Assembly (NCBI GenBank): GCA_001839685.1
Contig: MLAK01001057.1
Span: forward strand, 1 to 36,013
Length of the DNA: 36,013 nucleotides
Origin: Tritrichomonas foetus
Taxonomy: Eukaryota; Parabasalia; Tritrichomonadida; Tritrichomonadidae
Reading direction: 5' to 3'
Numbering within the stretch: the first letter of the stretch is position 1; each line of letters begins with the position of its first letter. A program made the translations under genes and the position numbers. Shown here one piece after another: positions 1 to 9,003 of this stretch. The notes below the pieces were generated by a model. The model made no database searches, was not told the DNA's origin, and saw nothing but the letters and a program-made list of their open reading frames with translations.

Positions 1-34
1 GTTTTTAGTTTATTTTTAAACGTTATTTATAAAA

Positions 35-2023
35 TTATTTTGTTTCGGGCAGTTGAGCTACACAGTAGCGAATAATGCCCGAAATTATATCTACTAATTG
101 GTCATGATCACGACGATTTCTAAATTTACGTAATAAACGTCTTTCTACACTTTGGATTTCCAGCTGATCTCTAAATTCACAAATTTGTGAATAAGTCATC
201 AGTTTATTTTCTTTTTGAAAATCATCGAGTGATTTGTCAAGCCTTTTAGTGATTTTCTCTTGTGGTTTTCGGATATATAATAGATTTTTATTAGTAACTG
301 CTAAAATAATTCGATAAAAAAGTGTACGAACTTGATCACTAGTAGCTGTAGTTGCCCACTCACCATATGATGGAAAATTTTCCACGTGTTTAATAGCGTT
401 AATTGTTGTAGAAATCGAAGGTGGTGGATATACCAAAGAAATTTCTTCCTTTTTAGCCAATAATTTATGTATTTGCTTCCAAAAATGGGCACTTCGTGAA
501 TTTTTACCGGATGTCTTTTTATGATGAGCATAAAAATTTTTATCTCCATCAAATCTATAGTGCCAAAAATCATAATAGTTCATTGGATGTCCAATATTCT
601 CTCTAAACACATCAAGAATAAATTTATAAAACTCGCGTGTTCGTGCAAGATTGAATGTCCAATAAACGAATTTATTGGCTCGTTTTTCCATGTGAATCAG
701 ATGTTTCCATTTTGCATAAGCTTGGATAGCAAAAAAATGAGGAAAATCATTAACTAATGGATATATAATCTTTAAAAATTTCACTTCATTCTCTCTGGCT
801 GAAGTAATTAATTTGACAATTCGTATCATTTCTCGAGTTGAAAAGTTGTTCCATCCATGAAATACTTTATTCAGTATTTTCAATTCAACTCTCTTTTTAT
901 ATGCACCAGCAGCTGTTTTTTTAATAATCTCCACATCAATTGTATGATACCATGCTTTAATCACTCTTTTCTTGATTCCTTGGTTGAGTTTTGTGAAAAT
1001 GACATTATTTGCTAAAGCTCTGACAGCTTTATTCATTGTTGACCTCATGAAAATTTTAATGCAATTTTGATATCTTTGTGCCAACTTTGTTTCATAAAGA
1101 GAATTTTCTCTGATAGAATGAAAACTATTGCTTAATAGAGTTATTTTCCTTTGATAATCAGCTTGCTTTTTCATTCGAATTTTTGTTTCTATTGTGGATC
1201 GAAAAAATGTCCATTCAGGAATATACATATGTGCTTCGATAGTAGGATTAAATCGATTATGCTTTTTGAAAAAAGACCAATTCCTCCAAAAATGGAAAGC
1301 AACATATTCAAATCCAAATCTAACTCTTGATTTCCAAAGGAGGTTTGCTTTTACAGAACCCTTCTTAATTGTTACTTGATCAACTGCATAATCAGACCAA
1401 CACAAAAATATCTTTCTCATTGTAGATTTATTCATTATTCGAATGAATTTATAAATTTTTGAAACATCAAGGTCTTTTCTAAGACATAAATGATTTGTTT
1501 TCATGAACTCATCAAACGATGCCAGCTTTAATCGATTATCAATAGAAAAATTCTCGGTTTTGAGAAAAGATACCAAGTGATTATACACCCGTGTTGCTAT
1601 ATTTGCAGGTGGAGTCATTCGAATATACCATGTGTAAAAAATAAAGCGATGTTGTTTCTGTACCATTCGATGAGCAAAGTTTAAAAATCTGAATAATCTT
1701 TGAAGTGCTTTATATCGCTTCCAAGTTCTTTGAATTATAACTGCACTATGATATTGTGTTTTTTCAACTGTATGATTGTAAAGAAATTGTTTAACGCCTG
1801 CTGGTGTTGAATACTCGCTCTTTTTTTCTAGTATTTGTGAAACTGTTGCTGATGATTTTCTATTCCTTGCGTCAAATTTCATCATTCGTCCGAGATTTAA
1901 TGTGACTGGCTGTGGATGCTTTTTTACTTTTCTTGGGGTCGTCTTAGGTGTGCTTGCTGTTGTAAGCTGTGGTTTAACAAAGAGTGGGGAAGTCACTGTC
2001 TTCTGAACTCGAGGACTCCTCAT
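35..2023 (-). CDS. Sfi1-like IQ-motif protein, putative centrin/calmodulin binding
   Basis: A 662-residue basic protein. An IQ-type motif (AVIIQRTWKRYK) lies near residues 95-107. From about 110 to 480 there are recurrent Trp-centred helical stretches such as FYTWYIRM, IFLCWSDYA, FHFWRNWSF, VIKAWYHTI, VFHGWNNFS and AYAKWKHLI. This spacing of short motifs with a central Trp is typical of Sfi1-type proteins, which line up centrins along a long helix at centrosomes and basal bodies. The N-terminal ~60 residues are rich in Ser, Thr, Pro and Lys and look disordered. A role at basal bodies, which trichomonads have in numbers, is inference. The ATG at 2021-2023 is the first in frame. The gene is transcribed divergently from Xrn1. 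Family membership is judged from motif pattern, not from overall similarity, so a generic calmodulin-binding protein is the alternative. Confidence 0.6.
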   Translation of the reverse strand: MRSPRVQKTVTSPLFVKPQLTTASTPKTTPRKVKKHPQPVTLNLGRMMKFDARNRKSSATVSQILEKKSEYSTPAGVKQFLYNHTVEKTQYHSAVIIQRTWKRYKALQRLFRFLNFAHRMVQKQHRFIFYTWYIRMTPPANIATRVYNHLVSFLKTENFSIDNRLKLASFDEFMKTNHLCLRKDLDVSKIYKFIRIMNKSTMRKIFLCWSDYAVDQVTIKKGSVKANLLWKSRVRFGFEYVAFHFWRNWSFFKKHNRFNPTIEAHMYIPEWTFFRSTIETKIRMKKQADYQRKITLLSNSFHSIRENSLYETKLAQRYQNCIKIFMRSTMNKAVRALANNVIFTKLNQGIKKRVIKAWYHTIDVEIIKKTAAGAYKKRVELKILNKVFHGWNNFSTREMIRIVKLITSARENEVKFLKIIYPLVNDFPHFFAIQAYAKWKHLIHMEKRANKFVYWTFNLARTREFYKFILDVFRENIGHPMNYYDFWHYRFDGDKNFYAHHKKTSGKNSRSAHFWKQIHKLLAKKEEISLVYPPPSISTTINAIKHVENFPSYGEWATTATSDQVRTLFYRIILAVTNKNLLYIRKPQEKITKRLDKSLDDFQKENKLMTYSQICEFRDQLEIQSVERRLLRKFRNRRDHDQLVDIISGIIRYCVAQLPETK

Positions 2024-2368
2024 TCTTTCATCAATTTGTAAAGATGATTACGTTTATTATTTGGAGAACTTGACCTATGAATCAAGCAGAGATCACAAAT
2101 AAAGGTCAATTATAAAAATCGAATTTTCTCAATGTATGACAGTAATTTGATATAAATTTCTGGGTGAATAATATATTAATATCAGGTAACATGTTCCTCC
2201 ACAGTATATAAGGAATTTATAAGTATTGGGCAAAATATCATGTGTTTATCGTATGGCCATATATATTCAGAAAGTTAAAAAACTTCAATATGTTGATCAA
2301 ATTATTTTGATGTGAATTATTAAACGGTCACTGAGTTCTTAAATGTCACTTTTTCTATTTATTAAAAT
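2024..2368. promoter_or_regulatory. Divergent intergenic promoter region, Sfi1-like / XRN1
   Basis: 345 AT-rich bases between two divergent start codons. It must hold the promoters of both genes. The only clear element is the initiator next to the XRN1 ATG, listed separately. No ORF or structured RNA was recognised. Confidence 0.5.
2346..2353 (+). promoter_or_regulatory. Initiator (Inr) of XRN1 gene
   Basis: TCACTTTT, with the presumed +1 A at 2348, lies 21 bases before the ATG at 2369. It fits the trichomonad initiator TCA-pyrimidine-T/A and would give the very short 5' leader usual in this group. The same eight bases occur before the Hsp90 gene. Confidence 0.65.
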
Positions 2369-5300
2369 ATGGGTGTTCCAGGATTCTACCGCTGGCTTTG
2401 TCAACGTTACCCGCTTATCCGTCGTCGCCTTGATGATCCTTCTCGACCAGTATTCAATAATCTCTACATCGATCTCAACGGCATTATTTATCGAGCGATA
2501 TCAGCGACTAATTTCACCGGGCCAGAAATAACGACAGATTTCCTGTCAGAAATTTATCGATATATTGATTTGCTTGTGCAAGTTATCAAGCCAAAGGATT
2601 TGATTTTTATTGCTGTTGATGGTCCAGCACCTTTCGCAAAGGCTACACAACAAAGAGGAAGACGTTACCTCGCTGCACAGGGCCTCGTTCCAAATTCATT
2701 CGACCGCTCTTCGATCAGCCCAGGTACAGATTTTATGCTTCAATTGCATAAACACCTCCTCGACTTCTTCAGCAAACAGAGGACATCGGATATTGCATGG
2801 GCAACACCAAACGTCATCTACAGCAGTGCTTTTGTGCCTGGCGAAGGTGAACATAAAATTATGGATTATATCAGAGAAAACAGAAGCTCGCCTGACTGGA
2901 ATCCTAACCAAGTTCATTGTATTTACTCAACAGATGCCGATCTTCTCTTCCTCGGCCTCCAAACGCATGAGCCATATGTTGTAATATTAAGAGAAATCGA
3001 TGCAGTTTTCTTCAAACGTGAAACGCAGGTTTTCGAAGCTAAAACAAGTTCTGTAAGCTGGTCGAATGACGCCTTCGAAATTGTTCATATTTCACTCGTG
3101 AGAGAATATCTTGCTCTCGATTTTGGAGTTGATGGAGAAGATCTCGAAATGACAATTGACGACTTTATTGCTATTTCGTTCTTGATTGGAAACGACTTTA
3201 TTCCGAATTTCAACGATATCGATATTCGCACAGGAAGTTATGATTCAATTCTAAACGCATACAAAAACATTCGTGAGAATTCACCATATCTCATCGAAAA
3301 TGGTGAATTTAACCGCCCAGTTCTCAAGCAAGTTCTTGAAGCGATCGTTTCACTTTTCCGCGATGAATACAAGGAAGCTATGAAGCTTGAAGGAACTGAT
3401 GAAGAAATTGCTGCAATTTACACAGAAAAGAACAGAAAATATCTCCTCGAAAAATATCCAGATCGCGCTGAATCGATTGACTCCCTTATTGAAGAAATGT
3501 CGCATTCTATCCTTGATTCTTTCAATTGGGTTTTGAAATACTACAATTCCGGCTGTCCATCATGGAGATGGTGCTACCAATTCCATTATGCGCCACCCCT
3601 CGAATTCGTCATTCCATTTGTCGAGTCGCACACATCAGAATTCGAAGAAGGATTTCCAAACAAGCCCCTTTTACAACTCCTCGCCATTATTCCACCCCAA
3701 TCCAAAGCTTTACTTCCGCCAGAGCTCCAAGAATTAATGGAGGATGATGACCTCAAAGAATTCTATCCACTTACTTTCGAGACAGACTTAAACGGTCGAA
3801 AGGCTGAATGGCAGAGCGTGATTTTATTACCATTTATTGATCTTGACTTACTTGAAGAAGTTTTCAATGAAGTCGAATTGCCTGAAGAATACAGCGAACG
3901 TAACAATATTGAATTTCCAGTCGAATTTTCAAACGGCATTGAATTTGAAGAAATTGCAATTTCGAAAGGTGAATTATTTGACCCTGAAAATAAATCAACT
4001 GAAGTTCCATCATGTATTCCAACTTTAGAAGGCTTTGAATATACTCCTATCGAAAAAGTTGTTCCTGTAAAACTTTTTGAAAGACCATCGTCCAAGCCTT
4101 CTATCGTCATTTCCGCTGAAAGACAACCACAAACCGTCAATGATGTTCTTGACATGATTGGTACCACTGTTCTCATCAATTGGCCATATTTGAGACCTGC
4201 CATTGTCGAGGGCGCCCTTGATATCGAAAAACGTGCAGATTCCAAGAAAACTGTCACTGCCAGACCAGAAACAAATATGTTTCCAGCCAATGAATGCAAT
4301 GAAAGTATGTATGTTCATTTAGCTTTACAACTAGGTAACATTTCTGTCTTTTTGAATGTTCGAGCCCAAAATAGTGATGGTACTTTTGAATCCCGAGTCC
4401 AAAATGTTCCTATTAATTTAGTTGTTCCCGTTTCATTCAATGAAAAAGTTCTCGAGAACTTCAAAGAGCCAGTTGTTAGGAAGCCCGATATTGGTGAGAC
4501 CATTGTCTTCAATGGTGGAATGGCTGAAAACTTTGTTGGTTCAATTAAATCCATAAAAAGTGACAAATCATTTGATGTTATTGTTCATCAACGTCTTCAT
4601 CCACAAATTCGAACATTGATCAACGATGACTTCAAGAAATGGATGTCAATGGAACAAATAGTTAAAGGTGTTGGTGGAATTTCATTCAAAGGAATGAGAT
4701 ATGCCCTTTCTAAAATAATAATTGATCCTGGAAACGTAAATATTGCATTAACTCTCTTCACGAACGAGCACATGGTAATAGATGGATGCTGCAAATACAC
4801 AGATCGATCATATGTTTTTGCTAGCTTTGTACTTCCTTTAGTGAAAGAGTATTTCTTACAAACAGGAAACTTAAAGAGTTTGATTATGGAATCAATTAAT
4901 AAAAAGGAACAAAGATTACCAACGCTCACACTTGAACAACTTTATGGAGGTAGTGAAGAACATCAAAAAGAATGCTACGAAAAATTAGTTAGTTGGCTTT
5001 CACAAAATGCGCCAGCTGCAAAACATCCACTTATTTCGGATCAATCATCATTCCTTTCAACTGAATGTCTTTCAACATTGGAATCAAACATCACTTCATT
5101 CAAATTTAATTCAGTTGATAAAGAAATGGAAGATTATGATGTTTCATCAATCCTTTGGCGTCAGAAACCAAATCCAAAATCACCTGCAGAAATGCCAAAG
5201 GTTGGACAGAGAGTCATTTCAGTGGCATCATCCGGTCCTGCTACTTATGGTGAAATAGGAACAGTGATCGAAACTGATCCAAGGGAGAACCATTTGACTG

Positions 5301-5410
5301 TTTTGTTTGATAAAGAGCTTCCATGCGGAACAAGGTTGGAGGGAAGGCTTAGGACTAACCGTGGCCTCAGACTGAACTTGAAGGATATAGTTGTCATTCG
5401 TGGAACTTGA
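2369..5410 (+). CDS. XRN1: 5'-3' exoribonuclease of the Xrn1 type
   Basis: A 1013-residue protein that degrades 5'-monophosphate RNA processively, normally decapped mRNA in the cytoplasm. The N-terminus MGVPGFYRWLCQRYP is the family signature. Visible active-site elements are D35 (YIDLNGIIY), D84 (AVDGPAPFAK), the K91/Q95/R99 basic patch that holds the 5' phosphate, E159 and E161 (PGEGEHKIMDY), D189 and D191 (STDADLL), and an Asp in LIGNDFIP near residue 275. The WRWCYQFHYAPPL block matches the second conserved region. The C-terminus (about 935-1010, VGQRVISVASSGPATYG onward) looks like the SH3-like domain of Xrn1. Together with the absence of a CCHC zinc knuckle, this favours Xrn1 over nuclear Rat1/Xrn2. 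The catalytic set appears complete. It is shorter than the ~1500-residue yeast and ~1700-residue animal enzymes, mainly at the C-terminal tail. The start is fixed by the family N-terminus and the initiator 21 bases upstream. Confidence 0.95.
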   Translation: MGVPGFYRWLCQRYPLIRRRLDDPSRPVFNNLYIDLNGIIYRAISATNFTGPEITTDFLSEIYRYIDLLVQVIKPKDLIFIAVDGPAPFAKATQQRGRRYLAAQGLVPNSFDRSSISPGTDFMLQLHKHLLDFFSKQRTSDIAWATPNVIYSSAFVPGEGEHKIMDYIRENRSSPDWNPNQVHCIYSTDADLLFLGLQTHEPYVVILREIDAVFFKRETQVFEAKTSSVSWSNDAFEIVHISLVREYLALDFGVDGEDLEMTIDDFIAISFLIGNDFIPNFNDIDIRTGSYDSILNAYKNIRENSPYLIENGEFNRPVLKQVLEAIVSLFRDEYKEAMKLEGTDEEIAAIYTEKNRKYLLEKYPDRAESIDSLIEEMSHSILDSFNWVLKYYNSGCPSWRWCYQFHYAPPLEFVIPFVESHTSEFEEGFPNKPLLQLLAIIPPQSKALLPPELQELMEDDDLKEFYPLTFETDLNGRKAEWQSVILLPFIDLDLLEEVFNEVELPEEYSERNNIEFPVEFSNGIEFEEIAISKGELFDPENKSTEVPSCIPTLEGFEYTPIEKVVPVKLFERPSSKPSIVISAERQPQTVNDVLDMIGTTVLINWPYLRPAIVEGALDIEKRADSKKTVTARPETNMFPANECNESMYVHLALQLGNISVFLNVRAQNSDGTFESRVQNVPINLVVPVSFNEKVLENFKEPVVRKPDIGETIVFNGGMAENFVGSIKSIKSDKSFDVIVHQRLHPQIRTLINDDFKKWMSMEQIVKGVGGISFKGMRYALSKIIIDPGNVNIALTLFTNEHMVIDGCCKYTDRSYVFASFVLPLVKEYFLQTGNLKSLIMESINKKEQRLPTLTLEQLYGGSEEHQKECYEKLVSWLSQNAPAAKHPLISDQSSFLSTECLSTLESNITSFKFNSVDKEMEDYDVSSILWRQKPNPKSPAEMPKVGQRVISVASSGPATYGEIGTVIETDPRENHLTVLFDKELPCGTRLEGRLRTNRGLRLNLKDIVVIRGT

Positions 5411-5825
5411 AATATAAATAAATATTTCTTTCAAATCTTTTCTGTATCATAATATTCCAGAATTTCTATATATTTTAATAGAAAAAAATTATAATTTGAA
5501 CTGGAGTCACTCAAGTGTCATATCGCAATACATGAGAATATAAACTGGTCCGTGGACAATATATTTCATAACATTAGATGTCAAAGGGAATTGAAAAAAA
5601 ATAAGTGAGGGGAAAAAAAACTATAATTATGTAACATAAATTTATTGTATATCAATATTAAGGAATAGAGAATTCTGTCAGAGTTGAAGAAACTAAACAT
5701 GACGATCATGGACAAATATATATTGAAAAAGTAATCATTTATTTCAAGACTACCAAAATCGACCAGATAGTCTATGAAAAAGATGAAAAAGTGGCTTTTT
5801 GGTCAACCCTTTTTTTACAGAAACA
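5411..5825. other. Intergenic, no gene seen
   Basis: 415 AT-rich bases between the tandem XRN1 and eL37 genes. It should contain the XRN1 3' end and the eL37 promoter. TCAACC at 5803-5808 followed by a T-run is the nearest initiator-like sequence to the eL37 ATG, but it is off consensus. Longer in-frame extensions upstream of 5826 have no family support. Confidence 0.4.
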
Positions 5826-6074
5826 ATGGGTGCAGGAACTCCATCATTCGGTCCACGCCACAACAAATCACACACAGTTTGCCGCCGTTGCAACCACCGC
5901 TCATATCATATCCAAAAAGGAAAATGCGCTTTCTGCGGATATCCAGATGCAAGCATGCGCCATTATGCTTGGGGAAAGAAGGCTCACGCCAAGAGGACAG
6001 TCGGAACAGGTCGTATGTCACACTTGAAGTACTGCCTTAAGGCCCTCGCTAGCACATATGCCCCAAAGAAATAA
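5826..6074 (+). CDS. RPL37: 60S ribosomal protein eL37
   Basis: An 82-residue, very basic protein of the large ribosomal subunit. The eL37 pattern is clear: M-G-A-G-TPSFG at the start, then a zinc ribbon with C19, C22, C34 and C37 (CRRC and CAFC, separated by eleven residues), then KRTVGTGRMSHLKY. The family starts at the Met directly before the GTxSFG motif, so the ATG at 5826 is chosen over an upstream in-frame ATG. It lacks the longer C-terminal tail of animal eL37. The stop codon reads TAAA, a polyadenylation-type signal overlapping the stop, as described for trichomonad mRNAs. No intron is present. Confidence 0.97.
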   Translation: MGAGTPSFGPRHNKSHTVCRRCNHRSYHIQKGKCAFCGYPDASMRHYAWGKKAHAKRTVGTGRMSHLKYCLKALASTYAPKK

Positions 6075-6384
6075 AGAACGTAATTAAACAGTCTGGTAAA
6101 CTGATTATTCCGTCTATTTAACTTGCTCCTCTCATCTTTTTTATTTATTTATTTTTTATCTCTATTTTCTTTTTCAAATTTCACAATATTTAATGCATGA
6201 ATATATTATTAAAAAAAATGAAAGCAACTCTCAAAAATGATTATAAACATACTTTTATTTTATGATAAGAAAAACAAAACAAATATCATTGTATTACCAA
6301 TGGTAAGTGTCACGGCTGAGCATGAAAGATGAAATGGAAGGCATTCAAAAAGGTAAGAAGCCCGATCAAATTAGACTGAAAAGG
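6075..6384. other. Intergenic between convergent genes
   Basis: 310 AT-rich bases between the 3' ends of eL37 (+) and the importin-beta-like gene (-). It should hold both 3' ends. No ORF, RNA gene or obvious repeat was seen. Confidence 0.4.
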
Positions 6385-8877
6385 TTAAATTGAATAAAGA
6401 ACAGTGAATAAATTTTGAGCCTTTTGCTTGAATTCCTCCGTTGATGCAGCTTTGATAGAATCCGATAATAATTCTTTAACTGCTTTATGATGTGTCATAA
6501 AAGTGATTCTTTCTTTTTTAATACAATACAAATTATTTACAATACAAACAATGAAATTCAACATTAAATCATTTTGTAGGTGCATTTGGTGAATCCTTCG
6601 AAGTAAAGTATAGATAGGTTTAACAACTTCTATTACAAGTTCGGGATCATTATCGGAGAAATTGGTGATTGCAGTGTATCCTCTTAATAATGCCTCAAAA
6701 AGCTCCGTTGCATATTCTTGATCGTTTTTATTAAATGGATCAATTTGAACATTCACGAAATTTTTCAAAATAGTGGCAAATATTTTCTTCGTATTTGGTG
6801 AATTGTGTCCTAATGCGTTAATGATATCAGCTGCAAAGGAAATTAGTGGGCCATGAATGTCATTGAGTGTAGTTTCAGATGTCAAAATTTCACTTATAAT
6901 TTGAGTGAACTTGTCGAGATAGCACATCATTTCAAGAGGATTGGACAAATATAGATCACTAATTAATTCGGCAGATGAGCAGATTAATTGAGTGTTTCCA
7001 GATAAAAGATTTGATTCGAGAATCGGAATTAATCTTTCAACAAAAAATGGATCATGTTCAAAGATGTAAGAATGTAATGAACAGATTAAATCAATTAAGT
7101 CTTCGTCGTAAGTCTTGCCAAAATGATCAAAAATAGAATTGCACAAAGTCTGGATGTTAATAGTCAATTTTTCACCCTCTAATTGCAAAAAGCATTCACG
7201 AAGTGATCGGCAAAGCTTAATGACAATGTCGCTATCCGATTCATTTCTAGCTTGTTGGAATTGAAGAACCAAAGCTTCTAAAATTTGATGAATCGTTTTT
7301 TTATTGTCGACAATCCTTTTGATATTTTTAATAAATGAAATAATTGCTGGAAATGAGAGAGAAATAGTTTGACTAAATATTAACCTTTGAATATCTGAAA
7401 TATCAGTAATTCTTTGATTTTCAACAAGCTGGGCTAACACATTAAAAGTTTCTGAATATTCCAATTTACTCCGAACCGCAGTAATTAGGGCAGTTACTTC
7501 ATCTTCTTGTAATCTAAATTTAAAAACAGAAATTAATTCAGCCGTAAATGAAAGCGCTGCATTTATCAATTTTTCTTCTGTTGATTCAATGCATTCTAAG
7601 ATATTGATAAGAAATGGTAAGAAAATTTCATATGGACACATTCTGATGACAACTGATAGTACTTTTAATGCGGTATATTTGAAATTACTACTTTTTTCTT
7701 TAATATGAGATCTAAAGAAATCTACTACTTCTGGTATAATCACTTTTGGTTCAACTTTGGCAAAATTTGCAATACACTCTAAAGCAACGTCTTCGAGTTG
7801 GTCATCAATATCGAGAGAATCTTCTGATAACTTAATATTTTGGAAGATTTGAAATAAAATTGGTGTTATGAATTTGTAAATGCCAAGAATAAAATGATTT
7901 GATTTTCTCGGAGCTTCTTTTTTAATTAGAATAAAACGGAGAGAGTCATCATCAATTTCTTTTTCGATTTTTGCAATTTTACTCCAGAATTTCAAAGCAT
8001 AAATTTTTCTATCGATGTAAGCTCCATTGATGTCTTTCATGGAAAATTGAAAAATCTCTAAAATTTCAGGAGTTGCTTGATTGTAGTAAAACTTATAAAG
8101 CTTTGCTAAGGAACCATAAACTTCCTTTCTAAAAATGTCATTTGCACTTAAATAGATATTAATCAGAAGTGCACACTTGTCTCTTTGTTCAACGATTTTG
8201 AAAATTAAAGGCATTGAGCACTTCATTAATTTAAAAGACATTTGAATAACAGAAATTAAAGTGTTGGTAAGAGGGGTTGTTGATTGATTCGCGGAACTTA
8301 TCAACTTTTGAAAGCAGATGCATAATTCAGTCATAAGCGCATCAAATTCGTGATAATTTGGTGTCAATAATTTTGATGTTATTGACCTCTCCAAAATGAT
8401 CATTGCTGCCGCAACATTGTAAGAAATATTATCCAGATCAATTAAAGTGAAAATGTCTTTGAAAAATGAGGGCCATCGATTATTTCGATATTCGATAGAT
8501 CCAATTAAAAATATTGATTCTGCAACATTTTGGTAGATGATTGATGAAGAATTAATGATTAATTGATGCAATGTTTCTTTAATTCGCATTTTTTTGGCAT
8601 CTTTAGTTTGATAATTTATATCGTTTGGTAAATCATCGCTAATTACATCGTCGCTTAGCCAAATTGACTCCATTTCCTTTTTCTTGAGTGTCGCGTTTAT
8701 GTAAGTCGTGATTTTGAGCATTTTTTGGGGATTCGAATCGGCGTTCAAATTAATACAGCAAATCATGATAAATTCGAAAGGATCCTTGTTTTGAAGCTCT
8801 TGGATTTTTTGAAGTTGATGTGTTTTCGATTCTATATCATTAGGATCTTCAATTTCCGTAAATATATCATCGAACAT
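6385..8877 (-). CDS. Importin-beta-like karyopherin
   Basis: An 830-residue, almost wholly helical protein without signal peptide or membrane segment. Length and pattern fit importin beta 1 (about 860-880 residues, 19 HEAT repeats). The best local match is to HEAT repeats 2-3: ESIFLIGSIEYRNNRWPSFF follows the family pattern of a helix ending in N-x-W-P before the next repeat. The N-terminal block (about 40-70) matches the importin N-terminal domain. Acidic stretches such as DSLDIDDQLEDVALECI recall the acidic loop region, but I cannot place that loop exactly. Importin beta carries cargo, alone or with importin alpha, through nuclear pores and releases it on Ran-GTP. It is divergent from the PPIL2-like gene with 126 bp between start codons. 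Another importin-beta family member remains possible. Confidence 0.7.
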   Translation of the reverse strand: MFDDIFTEIEDPNDIESKTHQLQKIQELQNKDPFEFIMICCINLNADSNPQKMLKITTYINATLKKKEMESIWLSDDVISDDLPNDINYQTKDAKKMRIKETLHQLIINSSSIIYQNVAESIFLIGSIEYRNNRWPSFFKDIFTLIDLDNISYNVAAAMIILERSITSKLLTPNYHEFDALMTELCICFQKLISSANQSTTPLTNTLISVIQMSFKLMKCSMPLIFKIVEQRDKCALLINIYLSANDIFRKEVYGSLAKLYKFYYNQATPEILEIFQFSMKDINGAYIDRKIYALKFWSKIAKIEKEIDDDSLRFILIKKEAPRKSNHFILGIYKFITPILFQIFQNIKLSEDSLDIDDQLEDVALECIANFAKVEPKVIIPEVVDFFRSHIKEKSSNFKYTALKVLSVVIRMCPYEIFLPFLINILECIESTEEKLINAALSFTAELISVFKFRLQEDEVTALITAVRSKLEYSETFNVLAQLVENQRITDISDIQRLIFSQTISLSFPAIISFIKNIKRIVDNKKTIHQILEALVLQFQQARNESDSDIVIKLCRSLRECFLQLEGEKLTINIQTLCNSIFDHFGKTYDEDLIDLICSLHSYIFEHDPFFVERLIPILESNLLSGNTQLICSSAELISDLYLSNPLEMMCYLDKFTQIISEILTSETTLNDIHGPLISFAADIINALGHNSPNTKKIFATILKNFVNVQIDPFNKNDQEYATELFEALLRGYTAITNFSDNDPELVIEVVKPIYTLLRRIHQMHLQNDLMLNFIVCIVNNLYCIKKERITFMTHHKAVKELLSDSIKAASTEEFKQKAQNLFTVLYSI

Positions 8878-9003
8878 GATTTTGTTTCATATGGCATGTC
8901 ATTGTCTCTAGCCAATTAATGCCACTTTAAACCCTCGCTTTTACTATGGAATTTTTTAAAGGACAATTTATTTTTAGTCGAAAAACATTTTTATTATAAA
9001 AAA
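8878..9003. promoter_or_regulatory. Short divergent promoter region, importin beta / PPIL2-like
   Basis: 126 bases separate the two start codons, so both promoters must lie here or inside the coding ends. No TCA-pyrimidine-T/A initiator was found in the expected position on either strand, unlike many other genes of the window. Confidence 0.45.
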
